Position numbers and translations under genes: made by a program. A DNA stretch of 64,000 bases from Chenopodium formosanum (lineage: Eukaryota; Streptophyta; Magnoliopsida; Caryophyllales; Amaranthaceae), in assembly GCA_024500155.1 (NCBI GenBank), contig CM044857.1:40814001-40878000 (forward strand). The letters are read 5' to 3'. Shown here in pieces: positions 12,744 through 24,550 of this stretch. The notes under the pieces were generated by a model that had not been told where the DNA came from, did no database searches, and worked only from the letters and a program-made list of their open reading frames with translations. The stretch's first letter is position 1. The number at the start of each line of letters is the position of its first letter.

Positions 12744-12811
<68 letters not shown>

Positions 12812-13771
12812 CTTAAATAAAGACTTTAATAATAATAATAATAACAAATAATAAATAAAATAAAGACTTTTCAGTTTCATTTTGTACTTAGAATTATATT
12901 CAAACCAATGATTAATTTTTCAAAGGAAATCATGGAATCGTAATGCTAGTGTAGGAAGGATTTGAGAAGAAATAATAGATTTATTTCAAATTAAAAATCT
13001 GTGACATAGAAAGTTGCTCTGACATGTAAACTAACGGGTTTAAACGCTTTCAAGTTGATCCGTCAACAAAATATATTTCAACTGAATATTACAATTGCTA
13101 AAGACTTATCATTGATAAATTATCCATTTTGTTTATAACTAATGTCAAGAATCAGAATTATCTGTTACTAATTAAAGAACTTATATTTGCTACGAATTTT
13201 AATCTCATGTATATTGTTACTAATTAAAGTACTAACCAAATGAACAAAGAAGAGCTGGGGGGTAGTAAAATAATAATAATAGTAATAATCACAATAATTA
13301 TAATAATAATAATAATAATAATAAATAAAATAAAATAAAGACTTTTCAGTTAAATTTTGTACATAGAATTAAATTCAAACCAATGATTAATTTTTCAAAG
13401 GAATTCATGGAATCGTAATGCTAGTGTAGGAAGGATTTGAGAAAAATAATAGGTTTATTTCAAATTAAAAATCCGTGACATAGAAAGTTGCTCTGACATG
13501 TAAACTAACGGGTTTTAACGCTTTGAAGTTGATCCGTCAACAAAATATATTTCAAATGAATATAACAATTGATAAAGACTTATCATTGCTAAATTATCCA
13601 TTTTATTTATAACTAATTTCAAGAATCAGAAATATCTGTTACTAATTAAAGAACTTATATTTGCTACGAATTTTAGTCGCATGTGTATTGTTACTAATTA
13701 AAGTACTAACCAGATGAACAAAGACTAGGTAGGTGTAGTAAAATAATAATAATAGTAATAATAATAATAAT

Positions 13772-13807
<36 letters not shown>

Positions 13808-13936
13808 TAATAAATAAAATAAAATAAAGACTTTTCAGTTAAATTTTGTACATAGAATTAAATTCAAACCAATGATTAATTTTTCAAAGGAATTCATGGA
13901 ATCGTAATGCTAGTGTAGGAAGGATTTGAGAATACT

Positions 13937-14579
13937 CTAGTGTGTTGCCTTGGTGATGCTCCGAGTTATTTTTTTAAACACTTGTAATTGAATAGGTAGG
14001 TTCATTTTTATTTATTTATTTATTTATTCATTATTTGTTCATAATTATAATAGTTTCTCAATAAACCTTTGAATAAACTAATTATATATGGAACAACTAT
14101 TGACTAATTATGTAAACATGTTTTTCTTGTAAAAAAGTTATATAAACATATCCTTTGTATATAATTTACTTCGTATAACATAATGAAAATAAAGACATAA
14201 TTATTATAAAAATAATTAAGTAACTAAAATTAGTAACAATTGTTAAATGTTCTTGCTTGTATCTATTATCTCGATGATCATAATTAGTGAATCATAGGAT
14301 CGATTTTTTTTTTTTTTTTAAAGAATTTCATTTATTAAATTAAATGTTCAGATCTCCATCCCATCCATATACTTATATATTTATGAGTCGAGTGTAAAAC
14401 CATGATTAATATATGGATAAGATGGTAAGACATCTAATGCATATTTTTGTGGTTGTGAATTCAAATCTCATAAGAGACATTTTTATTAGAATATGCTCAT
14501 AGTTAAAAAATGACATGGCGAGGGTGCCACGTGGCACATAAACGTTTTAATTATACGTTTTTTAATATATAAGTATAGA
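13937..14579 (-). mobile_element. Helitron-like element, copy A, within the array
   Basis: The - strand begins TCTATACTTATATATTAAAA at 14579 and ends ...CAACACACTAG at 13937. A GGAGCATCACC partial hairpin lies before the end. The element interrupts the array unit between 'ggatttgaga' and 'ataaatttatttcaaa'. It contains a perfect 14-bp palindrome GTGCCACGTGGCAC at 14524-14537 and a tRNA-like A-box/B-box pair at about 14420-14470. It encodes no protein. The base after CTAG is A rather than the usual T, so the exact 3' boundary is uncertain. Confidence 0.6.
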
Positions 14580-14885
14580 TAATAAATTTATTTCAAATTA
14601 AATATCCGTGACATAGAAAGTTGCTATGACATGTAAACTAACGGGTTTTAACGCTTTGAAGTTGATCCGTCAACAAAATATATTTCAAATGAATATAACA
14701 ATTGCTAAAGACTTATCATTGCTAAATTATCCATTTTATTTATAACTAATTTCAAGAATCAGAAATATCTGTTACTAATTAAAGAACTTATATTTTCTAC
14801 GAATTTTAGTCGCATGTGCATTGTTACTAATTAAAGTACTAACCAGATGAACAAAGACGGGGTGGGGGGTAGTAAAATAATAATA

Positions 14886-14944
<59 letters not shown>

Positions 14945-15073
14945 TAATAAATAAAATAAAATAAAGACTTTTCAGTTAAATTTTGTACATAGAATTAAAT
15001 TCAAACCAATGAGTAATTTTTCAAAGAAAATCATGGAATCTTGATGCTAGGGTAGGAAGGATTTGAGAATACT

Positions 15074-15708
15074 CTAGTGTGTTGCCTTGGCGATGCTCCG
15101 AGTTATTTTTTAAAACACTTGTAATTGAATAGGTAGGTTCATTTTTATTTATTTATTTATTTATTATTTGTTCATAATTATAATAGTTTCTCAATAAACC
15201 TTTGAATAAACTAATTATATATGGAACAACTATTGATTAATTATGTAAACATGTTTTTCTTGTAAAAAAGTTATATAAACATATCCTTTGTATATAATTT
15301 ACTTCGTATAACATAATGAAAATAAAGGCATAATTATTATAAAAATAATTAAGTAACTAAAATTAGTAACAATTGTTAAATGTTCTTGCTTGTATCTATT
15401 ATCTCGATGATCATAATTAGTGAATCATAGGATCGATTTTTTTTTTTTAAAGAATTTCATTTATTAAATTAAATGTTCAGATCTCCATCCCATCCATATA
15501 CTTATATATTTATGAGTCGAGTGTAAAACCATGATTAATATATGGATAAGATGGTAAGACATCTAATGCATATTTTTGTGGTTGTGAATTCAAATCTCAT
15601 AAGAGACATTTTTATTAGAATATGCTCATAGTTAAAAGATGACATGGCGAGGGTGCCACGTGGCACATAAACGTTTTAAATATACGTTTTTTAATATATA
15701 AGTATAGA
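15074..15708 (-). mobile_element. Helitron-like element, copy B, within the array
   Basis: Nearly identical to copy A (13937-14579) in sequence, orientation and position within the repeat unit. It has the same palindrome at 15653-15666 and the same tRNA-like segment at about 15550-15600. The shared insertion site shows that the pair arose by duplication of an already interrupted unit, with a period of about 1,131 bp, not by two insertions. Confidence 0.6.
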
Positions 15709-16005
15709 TAATAAATTTATTTCAAATTAAATATCCGTGACATAGAAAGTTGCTATGACATGTAAACTAACGGGTTTTAACGCTTTGAACTTGATCCGTC
15801 AACAAAATATATTTCAAATGAATATAACAATTGCTAAAGACTTATCATTGCTAAATTATCCATTTTATTTATAACTAATTTCAAGAATCAGAAATATCTG
15901 TTACTAATTAAAGAACTTATATTTGCTACGAATTTTAGTCGCATGTGTATTGTTACTAATTAAAGTACTAACCAGATGAACAAAGACAAGGGGGGGGGGT
16001 AGTAA

Positions 16006-16051
<46 letters not shown>

Positions 16052-16486
16052 GATAAATAAAATAATATAAAGACTTTTAAAGTTAAATTTTGTACATGGA
16101 ATTAAATTCAAACCAATGATTTATTTTTCAAAGGAATATGTCAAATCGTGATGCTAGTCTTGTAAAGAATTCTGAATGAATAAAACACTAATTACAATTT
16201 CATACTCCGTAACATAGAAAGTTCTTTGGACAGGTAAACTAAATCTCTTAAGTGTTTGAAGGTGATCCATCATCAAGATTTATAATGTTTAGGTCATTAT
16301 TGTTGCTCTTGTATGACACAATGAAATCTTATATTAAATGCTCTTTTCAAAAGCTACATATTTATCATTGCTAAATTATCTTTTTCTGTTATAACTAATT
16401 TCACGAATCAATATTTCATGTTACTAATAAAGAATGTTATATATTCTACAGTATGTCAGTCACATGCATGTTGTTACTATTTAATG

Positions 16487-16721
16487 AGCAAATACAAATT
16501 GATATCCTATATCAACCAAAAACGTTGATATAGGGGCCGTATCGTCAACTCACTCATTAAAGTAAGGGTACTTCTGGAAAAGAGACATATATTAAAAAAA
16601 TTTCAAAACGGGTGCCACGTCATACTTCCACTACAGATTCTGAAAAAGTTCACAAATATTACAAGTTTGCCATTACATCAACAATTTTTGGTTGATATAA
16701 GATATCAATGGGGTGTGGCTC
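16487..16721. mobile_element. Mutator-type MITE, 235 bp
   Basis: Inverted repeats of about 33 bp: ATTGATATCCTATATCAACC... on the left, and on the opposite strand ATTGATATCTTATATCAACC... on the right. They are flanked by the 10-bp direct duplication ctatttaatg (16477-16486 and 16722-16731). That duplication length fits Mutator-like elements. It interrupts one unit of the tandem array. Confidence 0.75.
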
Positions 16722-16773
16722 CTATTTAATGTCCTGATCAATTGAACAAGATGGGGTGGGAGGGGGTATTGAC

Positions 16774-16834
<61 letters not shown>

Positions 16835-17035
16835 GCAACAATAATAATAATAGATGAATAAGAAGAAGAATTAACATAATCACATTAACAAGTATTGTGA
16901 GAAAGACAATAAAAAATAATACTGATTTATGAGCTCATGATTAGCTTATTACAACTTTGATCTAATTTTATTAATAAGCGCTTAAGTTAAACACTGTTTC
17001 CGAGAGAAAAAGAATTATGCCGTCGTTTATTGTTT

Positions 17036-17040
<5 letters not shown>

Positions 17041-17114
<74 letters not shown>
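17041..17114. repeat. (TA)n microsatellite
   Basis: Pure TA repeats inside a long unit of the array. Confidence 0.95.
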
Positions 17115-17117
<3 letters not shown>

Positions 17118-19360
17118 ATTATATGTCGCATATCAATAAGACTACATACAAAATAAGACTTTTCAAGTACATTTTTTACATTGAATTAAATTCAATGTGA
17201 TGCTTAATTTTTCAAAGGAATATGTAAAATCGTGATGTTAGTCTTGTAAGGAATTGTGAAGAAATAAATCACTTGTTACAATTTAATACTCCGTAACATA
17301 GAAAATTCCTTGGACAGGTAAACTAACTCTTTCAACTATTTGAAGGTGATTCGTCAGCAAATTTTTTAGGGTCAATTTCATTAGTGTCGTGTATGACACT
17401 ATGAAATCTAACACTAAATGATCTTTTCAATAGCTAAAGAGTTAACATTGCTAAATTATCCATTGTGTTTATAACTAATTTAATGAATTAGATTCTCTGT
17501 TACTAATTAAGACAGTTATATATTGTACAGTTTTTCAATCACATGTACATTGCTACTAATTAATATACTAACAAAGTTAAATAATAATAACAACAACAAC
17601 AACAACAACAACAACAATAATAATAATAATAGTAATAATTTTACTTCATTATTGTTGTTGATGTTTGACATTTTGAAATCTTACACTAAATGATCTTTTC
17701 AATAGCTAAAGACTTTTCATTGCTAATTCATCCTTTTTTCTCTATAACTAATTTCACGAACCAGCATTCCATGTTACTAATTAACAAAGTTTTATATTCT
17801 ACAGTTTTACAGTAACATGTATATTGTTACTAATTAATGTACTAACCAATTGAACAAAGATGGGGTGGGGGGGTATTAATAATAATAATAATAATACTAA
17901 TAATTATAGTAATAATAAACATACTAATAATGGTCATAATAATAATCTTATAATAATAATAGATGAAGAAGAAGAAGAAATATCATCACAATAACAAGTA
18001 TAGTGAGAATTAAGTTTTTCAGTTACATTATTTACATAGAATTAAATTCAAGCCGATGATTAATTTTTCAAAGGAATGTGTCAAATCGTGATGCTATTTT
18101 TGTAAGGAATTTTGAAGAAATAAAACACTATTTACAATTTAATACTCCGTCACATAGAAAGTTCCTTGGACAGGTAAACTAACTCTTTTAACTGTTTTAA
18201 GGTGATCCGTCAACAAATCTATTAGTGTCAACCAAAATAAGGGTTGCTCATGTATGACACTATGAAATCTTGCACTAAATGATCTTTTCAATTGCTACAG
18301 AATTATCATTGCTGAATTATTCATTGTGTTTATAAATAATTTCATAAATCAGCTTATCTGTTACTAATTAACAAAGTTATTTATTCTATAGTTTTTCAGT
18401 CACATATATATACATTGTTATAAGATGTGATATGTCGCATATCAATAAGGGCTATATACAATCTAAGACTTTTAGTTGACTTTTTTTTACATAGTATGAA
18501 ATGCAGGTCACGATTATTTTTGTAAAGGAAATCATGAAAACGTGATCCTAGTCTAGTAAGGACTTGTGAATAAATAATACACTTAATATAATTTAATACC
18601 CCGTAACATAGAAAGTTGCTTTGACAAGTAAACTGACTCTTTTAACTCTTTGAAGGTGATCCATCAACAAAATTTATAATGTTTACGTCACTATTGTTGT
18701 TCATGTATGACACTATGAAATCTTACACTAAATGCTCTTTTTAATGGCTATACCTAATTTCATGAATCAGAATTATCTGTTACTAATTAAGGAAGTTATA
18801 TTCTACAGTTTTTATGAAACATATATAAGGTTACTAACTAATGTACTAACCAAATGAAAAAATATGAAAAAGCAAGAGTTTATGACCTGCCTTTGGTTTA
18901 TGACTTCATACAAAAATTAAAACTGACTTTGATATAAGTCGTTTAATAAGGGCTCAAGTTAAACACTATTTCCAAGTGAAAGAGATTATAATATTGACAA
19001 GCTCTTTACCGTCTTTTAGTATTTTATATAAGATATGTCGCATATCAATAACGACTATTTACAAATGAAGACTTTTCATTTAAATGTTTTATATAGAATG
19101 AAATACAAGTCAATGATTATATTTCAGGGGACCTTATCAAATCGTGATGCTAGATTGTTAAGGATTTGAGAAGAAACAATACATTTATTACAATTTCATA
19201 TTCTGTAACATAGAAAATTCCTTTGACAAGTATACACTTTTTAATTGTTTGAAAGTGATCCGTCAACAAATTGATAACATTTACTTCATTATTTTGATTG
19301 TGACATATGACAATTTTCACACTAAATAATCATTACAATTGCTAAAAAAACATCATTGCT

Positions 19361-20164
19361 TAATTACACAAGATCACTATAAATGTAACAAAAAAATATA
19401 ATAAAAGGAAGAAACATTGCTTTAAAACATTCACGTTACTCGGAATCGATATGTGCTTACCAAATATAGTTCCCTATGTTACTAAGATTTATAGTATGTT
19501 TTGTTTGTGTCGTTTTCAGACTTGTGTGTACCATGTATAGTTTCCTGAGTTACTAAAAAAATTTCTAATAACATTGTTCGAGTATTTTGGGGGTTTTCCG
19601 CCATTGTCGACGACCTAACACCATTCTCAACCATTGCTGTTGTCGAGTTTCAAATCTCCTAATTACTTATTAATCAATTTGGCCCTCGGTTATTTGTGTG
19701 CCTATAACAAATATAGTATTCCAACAAAATATCCAATTTTATTTGAAATCAATAGGACAAAGAACATACCCATTTCACTGTTTCAATTGGAAATTAGTAT
19801 ATTCTGCAAACATACTCATTTACAAATAGGGGACGATTAATGGAGGAAGAATAAGTCAATTAAACTGCAAAATATATAACACAATAGATTCTACAAATAA
19901 TATATAAACGTTTAAACAATTAACTGGAATAAATCCAATTCGAAAACCCCCAAATCGAAAATTTCAGAAACCTAATTAACTCAAATTTCTCAATATTCTC
20001 AGGTAAACAACGATTATTTTGTTCAATTAAACAAAATAATCTTTGCGGATGATGTAAATTTAAGCTTCTGCATGTATAATGAAGCAACTTCAAGGTTTTA
20101 TTGTTCTTCTTCCATTGTCGCCCATGTCTTCCTCTCTCTAAAAGTTGTTCATCGATGTTGCAGA
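19361..20164. other. Non-coding interval
   Basis: An open frame at 19634-19840 has no recognised domain. AT-rich, with a T/A homopolymer junction at about 20171-20203 next to the following repeat. Confidence 0.4.
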
Positions 20165-20413
20165 AATGAATTTTTTTTTAATTTTTTTTTTTTAAAAAAA
20201 ATAATAAATTAATTGCATTGGAAATGACAAATGAATTTGAATTTCAAACCTTTGAATTTTCATTCAAATTTGAATGAAATCTGAATATTAGTGGAACTTG
20301 GGCCCCAAACAAACACCCAATGAAAAGCTGCCATGTCACAATGTATGTGGAGCCCACATACAGTGAATGTATGTGTAGCTTTTTCGGCTATGGCTATGTA
20401 TAACAAAATCCTA
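20165..20413 (+). repeat. ACATACATT palindrome family, copy 3
   Basis: Inverted relative to the copy at 2600-2832 and similar over about 200 bp. It has a one-mismatch 21-bp palindrome at 20355-20375 and ends GGCTATGTATAACAAAATCC, which is the inverted form of the left edge of the fold-back element at 4921. That shared terminus suggests one transposon family. Confidence 0.6.
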
Positions 20414-21484
20414 TATTTTATTCATATATGACACTTTTTTTAATATCAACCTTTTTTTTAAAAAAACGAAAAGTAATACGAGTAACTTGTTATTAAAAAA
20501 AATATGTCGTAAACACATGGGATAATAATAATATTGTGTGTAACCAATCATGATTCGATTTAAACTCTTAATTATTTTATATAAATCTTCAAATCTATAA
20601 AGTAAATCTACTACACTTAGATTGTAACTCTCAAAGGCCTCAATAATGTTTCAATTTTGATGTTTACAAGCAGATAATTCTTCTTCTTCTTCTTTTTTTT
20701 TTTTAAAAAAAAAAAGCATCCTTTTTTTTAATAACACTTTGTATTTATTTTATTAAGACTTTGTATCTAGCACTACTTGTTTTTATTAACACTTTGTATT
20801 TATTGATACTATAAGCAAACTAGTCTTTTTCCACATATTTAATATGAGTATTTTTTTTTTTTTTGAAACATAATATGAGTAAACTAGTATATGTAAATAT
20901 GATAAAATCAATTAAAAAAATTAAACCAACTTACTTAGTAATGCAAATAAAAAAGACAAGTTATAAACACACGGGAGTATTTAGCAATAAGTGATAATAA
21001 TTTGTGTGTAACCTTAGCTTTTGTGATTTCATGTTAACTCTCAATTATTTTATTAAAAACCTTCAAGAAATGAATAAAACCCTCCAATGTATGAATTAAT
21101 CCGTACAACACTTGATAATTGTATAATTGTAGCTAACACCTATTTAATTTTATATAGTTTCTTATATGTAATAAAAATATAATTTGTACTTGTACTTTTT
21201 TGGTATGTTTGAAATTTTTATAGTAATAATAATGATAAATTACTAACACTTCTTTAAAAAAGTTAACAAACATAGTAAGGTTAAAATTGTCCAACTTCAT
21301 AAATTTTTTGAAAATATATCGATATGGATGTCTATAAAAAAATCTTTAAAAAATAATTTCATTGGTTTTTTTATAATAATTTTTTGATTTGTACTTTGTA
21401 AAATATCGTCAAATGAAGTATTATTCGATTCTTATAATAAACATCTCTCTTCATTAATGACGTTGACTAGGATGCTATTTTCTC
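20414..21484. other. Non-coding interval
   Basis: AT-rich with T and A homopolymer runs (20691-20716 and around 20852). A phrase around 20470-20580 is loosely repeated around 20950-21060 (GATAATAATNTTGTGTGTAACC), suggesting an old duplication. No gene seen. Confidence 0.4.
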
Positions 21485-21705
21485 AGTAACAAAATTGTAT
21501 ATTTTAGTAACCTAAAATATTTATTTAGTAACAACAAAAATTATTTGGCGCCAATGAAATTTGTGCCGCCTTCTTATAGTAAATGGCGCCAAAAACCAAA
21601 AACTTTTCCCTCTCATTTTTTTAGCTAATGATGAGTTATCAACTTTTAATTGGTAATGTATGTGGGACCACATACATTCAATGTATGTGTATCATTGTCC
21701 AAATC
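21485..21705 (+). repeat. ACATACATT palindrome family, copy 4
   Basis: It contains two overlapping inverted repeats: AATGTATGTGGGACCACATACATT-type symmetry at about 21655-21678, and the perfect 21-bp palindrome at 21669-21689. GGCGCCA boxes at about 21546 and 21585 match those of copy 2. Confidence 0.55.
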
Positions 21706-21827
21706 AGTAAACCTTGACAATATTCTTTGATACGTACCCAAATAAATTTACCATCGAATCCAATCCCTAAGTGATGTAGGACCATCAAATCAAGCATATT
21801 AGTCATTGTTAATTCAGCGTGTTTTTG

Positions 21828-22577
21828 GTGCGGCCAGCCGCACGATGCGGCAAGGTGCCACGTCAGTAACCCCTCTAATAACCCTTAAAGTAACCCCTTC
21901 AGTAACCCCTCCAGTGACCCCTCAAGTAACCCCACTTAGATAACCTTTTAAGTAACCCCTCAGTAACCCCTTCAAGTAACCCCACTTAAGTAACCCTTCA
22001 AGTAACCCATCTAGTAACTCCTTAAGTAACCCCCGACCTACCCATCTAGTAACCCCTTAAGTAACCCCCAACCTAGTAACCCTTGACCCACCACACCACC
22101 CCCAATACGCCACTAAGCCCCACCCCCAATACGCCATGCCACCACCACCATACACCGAACCCACAAAACAAACATAGATCCAACCGAACCCATAACCAAA
22201 TCGTACAAAAAAAAAAAAAAATTAAACAAATACCTTTAAAATTAATAATTGCTTCGAATTTCACTTCAAATATGGCTAAAAAGGCTAAATTCGACCATGA
22301 AAACTTTAGATCTAGGGTTTTTATGGCCGAATTTGGCCTTAAAAACCTTTAAATTGTTTTCCGGCGACAATAACGAGGAGCTCTGACCTTGAAAACTCGA
22401 ACTCAACTTCTCATCAACGATTATCTCTTCATCACAAAATTCAAATTCTAGAGAAAAAGAAAAGAGGAGAGAGAAAGAAGTAACCCCAATTTAAAAGAAG
22501 AAAAGAGAAGAGAGAAAGAGGAGGGATAGAACAAAAAAAAATGTTTTTTTTTTTAAATCGGTGTGACTAGCCACATA
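21828..22577. mobile_element. Non-autonomous element with degenerate GTGYGGCYAGYCRCAC ends
   Basis: The left end GTGCGGCCAGCCGCAC (21828-21843), itself a hairpin, matches the inverted right end ATGTGGCTAGTCACAC (22561-22576) at 11 of 16 bases. All five differences are transitions. The interior holds the AGTAACCCC minisatellite, then a His/Pro-rich open frame (22083-22352), then a purine-rich GAGAAAGAGA tract. The interior resembles a captured gene leader. A related, smaller element lies at about 43984-44116. Confidence 0.5.
21865..22089 (+). repeat. AGTAACCCC-based minisatellite
   Basis: About 17 degenerate copies of an AGTAACCCCTTCA-like unit, with a period of 11-14 bases. It is strongly strand-asymmetric, with C on the + strand, and lies inside the element at 21828-22577. 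Confidence 0.85.
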
Positions 22578-22869
22578 TGAAACTTTATGTCGTTAATTTT
22601 TTTTTTGAGGACAACTTTAGAGCACTCACATCAGTGAGCAAAAAATGAGTTGCTCATTCTCTCTCTAACCACTTTCTCTCTCTTCCAACTCATGAGCATT
22701 TTTGTGATCATATTTTTATCCCACTAATGATCAAAAAAAATTTCTTCCTCATTCTCTCTCTACTACATCTTCTCTCTTACTTTTACTAATATTCTCTTAT
22801 ATTTCTCTCTACTATATTATTTTTAATTCTTTTTTGTTTACTTGCCTTGTGGACCCCACATGGTTACTA

Positions 22870-23518
22870 TCTATATTTATTATTAAAACTCCAAGACAAG
22901 GAGTGTCATTTTGCCATTTGTTCTTTCTTTTTTGTCATTTTGCCACATCACTTTAAATTTTTGCCACGTCACTTTTGCTATTGTAGTTAAATGTGCTTGA
23001 TTTAATGTACACCTTAAAATAATGATCAATTGAATTATTGATTACAACTTTAAAGAAAGAGAAGATGTTACTTGCAAACCAATAAACTAGCCATTATTAG
23101 TAATTAGTTTTGTCATAATTGAAAAGTTGAATAATTAAAATGTTTTTAAATTGCTTTGACCCATTTAATTTGTAAAATATGTATTCAATATATTTATCCC
23201 TATATATTAACTTATCCAAGGAAATGATACACTAAACATTCTAAACCTATTGGAGAAACATTTTATTACTGGCCTATATATGATTTTCTTTATATATAAT
23301 TCACTCAAAAGTTAGTACGTGTAAAATTCTTCATTATTCACTATTTATGCTCGGGGGTTGAATATTGGTTTGATGATTTATTTGTGCATCCAATTTGAAA
23401 ATGATATTACATCTTTTTTGTAAAAAAAAAAATGATATAGTGCATGTAATTATTTGTCATGTAATTGAAATATGAAGAAGAGAAACAAGCCCGGGACATT
23501 GTCCGGGCCACCAACTAG
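22870..23518 (+). mobile_element. Helitron, first of a tandem pair
   Basis: It starts TCTATATTTATTATTAAAA after A and ends with a hairpin GCCCGGgacattgtCCGGGC, then CACCAACTAG followed by T. These are classic Helitron features, and there is no target duplication. It encodes nothing recognisable, so it is non-autonomous. Confidence 0.75.
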
Positions 23519-24399
23519 TATTATTATTAAAACTCCAAGACAAGGAGTGTCATTTTGTCATTTGTTCTTTCTTTTTTGTTATTTCGCCACATCACTTTAA
23601 ATTTTTGCCACGTCACTTTTGCTATTGTAGTTAAATAAGCTTGATTTAATTTACACCTTAGAATAATGATCAATTGAAATATTGATTTCAACTTTAAAGA
23701 AAGAGAAAATGTTACTTGCAAACCAATAAACTAGCCATTATTAGTAATTAGTTGTCATAATTGAATAATTAAAATGTTTTTAAATTGCTTTGACCCATTT
23801 AATTTGTAAAATATGTAACCAATATGTATTCAATATATTTATCCCTATAAATTAACTATCCAAGGAAATGATACACTAAACATTCTAAACCTCTTGGAGA
23901 AACATTTTATTACTGGGTCAGTATTGTGTTAGGTGAGTATTTATTTACTCTACCTTACATGGCATGCAATGGATATATTTTGCATACTTAACTCATATTT
24001 TTTACACATTTAATAAATCACCCTAAATTAATTATGGCCTGATGATGGTGCAATATGTAGGATTTGCTATAAGTAGCATTTTGGTTTGATGATTGTGTAA
24101 TATGTAGGATTTGCTATATATTAATACGAGATTCCATTGGTTGATTTTCTTTATATATAATTCACTCAAAAGTTAGTGCGTGTAATTTTTTTTATTATTC
24201 ACTATTTATGCTCAGGGGTTGAATAGAGGTTGAATATTGATTTGATAATTCATTTGTGCATCCAATTTGAAAATGATATTACATCTTTTTTTTAAAAAAA
24301 AAAAAACGATATAATCATATAATGCATGTAATTATTTGTCATGTAATTGAATATGAAGAAGAGAAACAAGCCCGGGGCATTGCCCGGGTCACTAACTAG
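23519..24399 (+). mobile_element. Helitron, second of a tandem pair
   Basis: It begins immediately after the CTAG of the first copy with TATTATTATTAAAACTCC. It is collinear with the first copy and ends with hairpin GCCCGGGGCATTGCCCGGG and TCACTAACTAG followed by T. The first bases (TC) are missing. It carries about 230 bp absent from the first copy, mainly around 23920-24145. Confidence 0.75.
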
Positions 24400-24550
24400 T
24401 TCATCTTTAAAAATGCTCATCCTATGAGCAATTTTCATTTTGCTCATGAGCATTTTTGCTTTTGCTCATTGATGTAAGTCAATTTTGTTTTTATTTCACC
24501 CAAAGTTTTGCTCATGAGCATTTTTTTGCTCATTGTTGGGAATGCTCTTA

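Larger units (their letters stand above)
11420..19360 (+). repeat. Tandem array of ~470-1,100 bp related units
   Basis: The landmark ACATAGAAAGTTGCT (and diverged forms) recurs near 12011, 12486, 13006, 13477, 14608, 15739, 16212, 17293, 18149, 18601 and 19206. Each unit carries, in order: GACTTATCATTGCTAAATTATCC, a TTACTAATTAA block, GAACAAAGA plus a G run, a (TAA)n microsatellite, GACTTTTCAGTTAAATTTTGTACA, the landmark, and TTGATCCGTCAACAAAATATATTTCAA. Units from 12.0 to 16.1 kb are short (period about 470) and very similar to each other. Flanking units are longer (up to about 1.1 kb), more diverged, and include a GTCGCATATCAATAAG block that the short units lack. No protein-coding frame is conserved. 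Confidence 0.85.
22620..24547. mobile_element. Tourist-like MITE split by two Helitrons
   Basis: The left terminus GAGCACTCACATCAGTGAGC and inverted right terminus GAGCATTCCCAACAATGAGC are flanked by TTA at 22617-22619 and 24548-24550. The element's own sequence is only 22620-22869 and 24400-24547, about 400 bp. The rest is the inserted Helitron pair. CTCATGAGCATTTTTG palindromic phrases recur on both sides. Confidence 0.75.

Noticed and set aside
11420..19360. CRISPR-like array
   Set aside because: Units are hundreds of bases long with no short repeat/unique spacer pattern, and the DNA is plant nuclear.
22083..22352. His/Pro-rich open frame
   Set aside because: It begins in the minisatellite, passes through a poly-A run and sits inside a non-autonomous element; no domain is visible.
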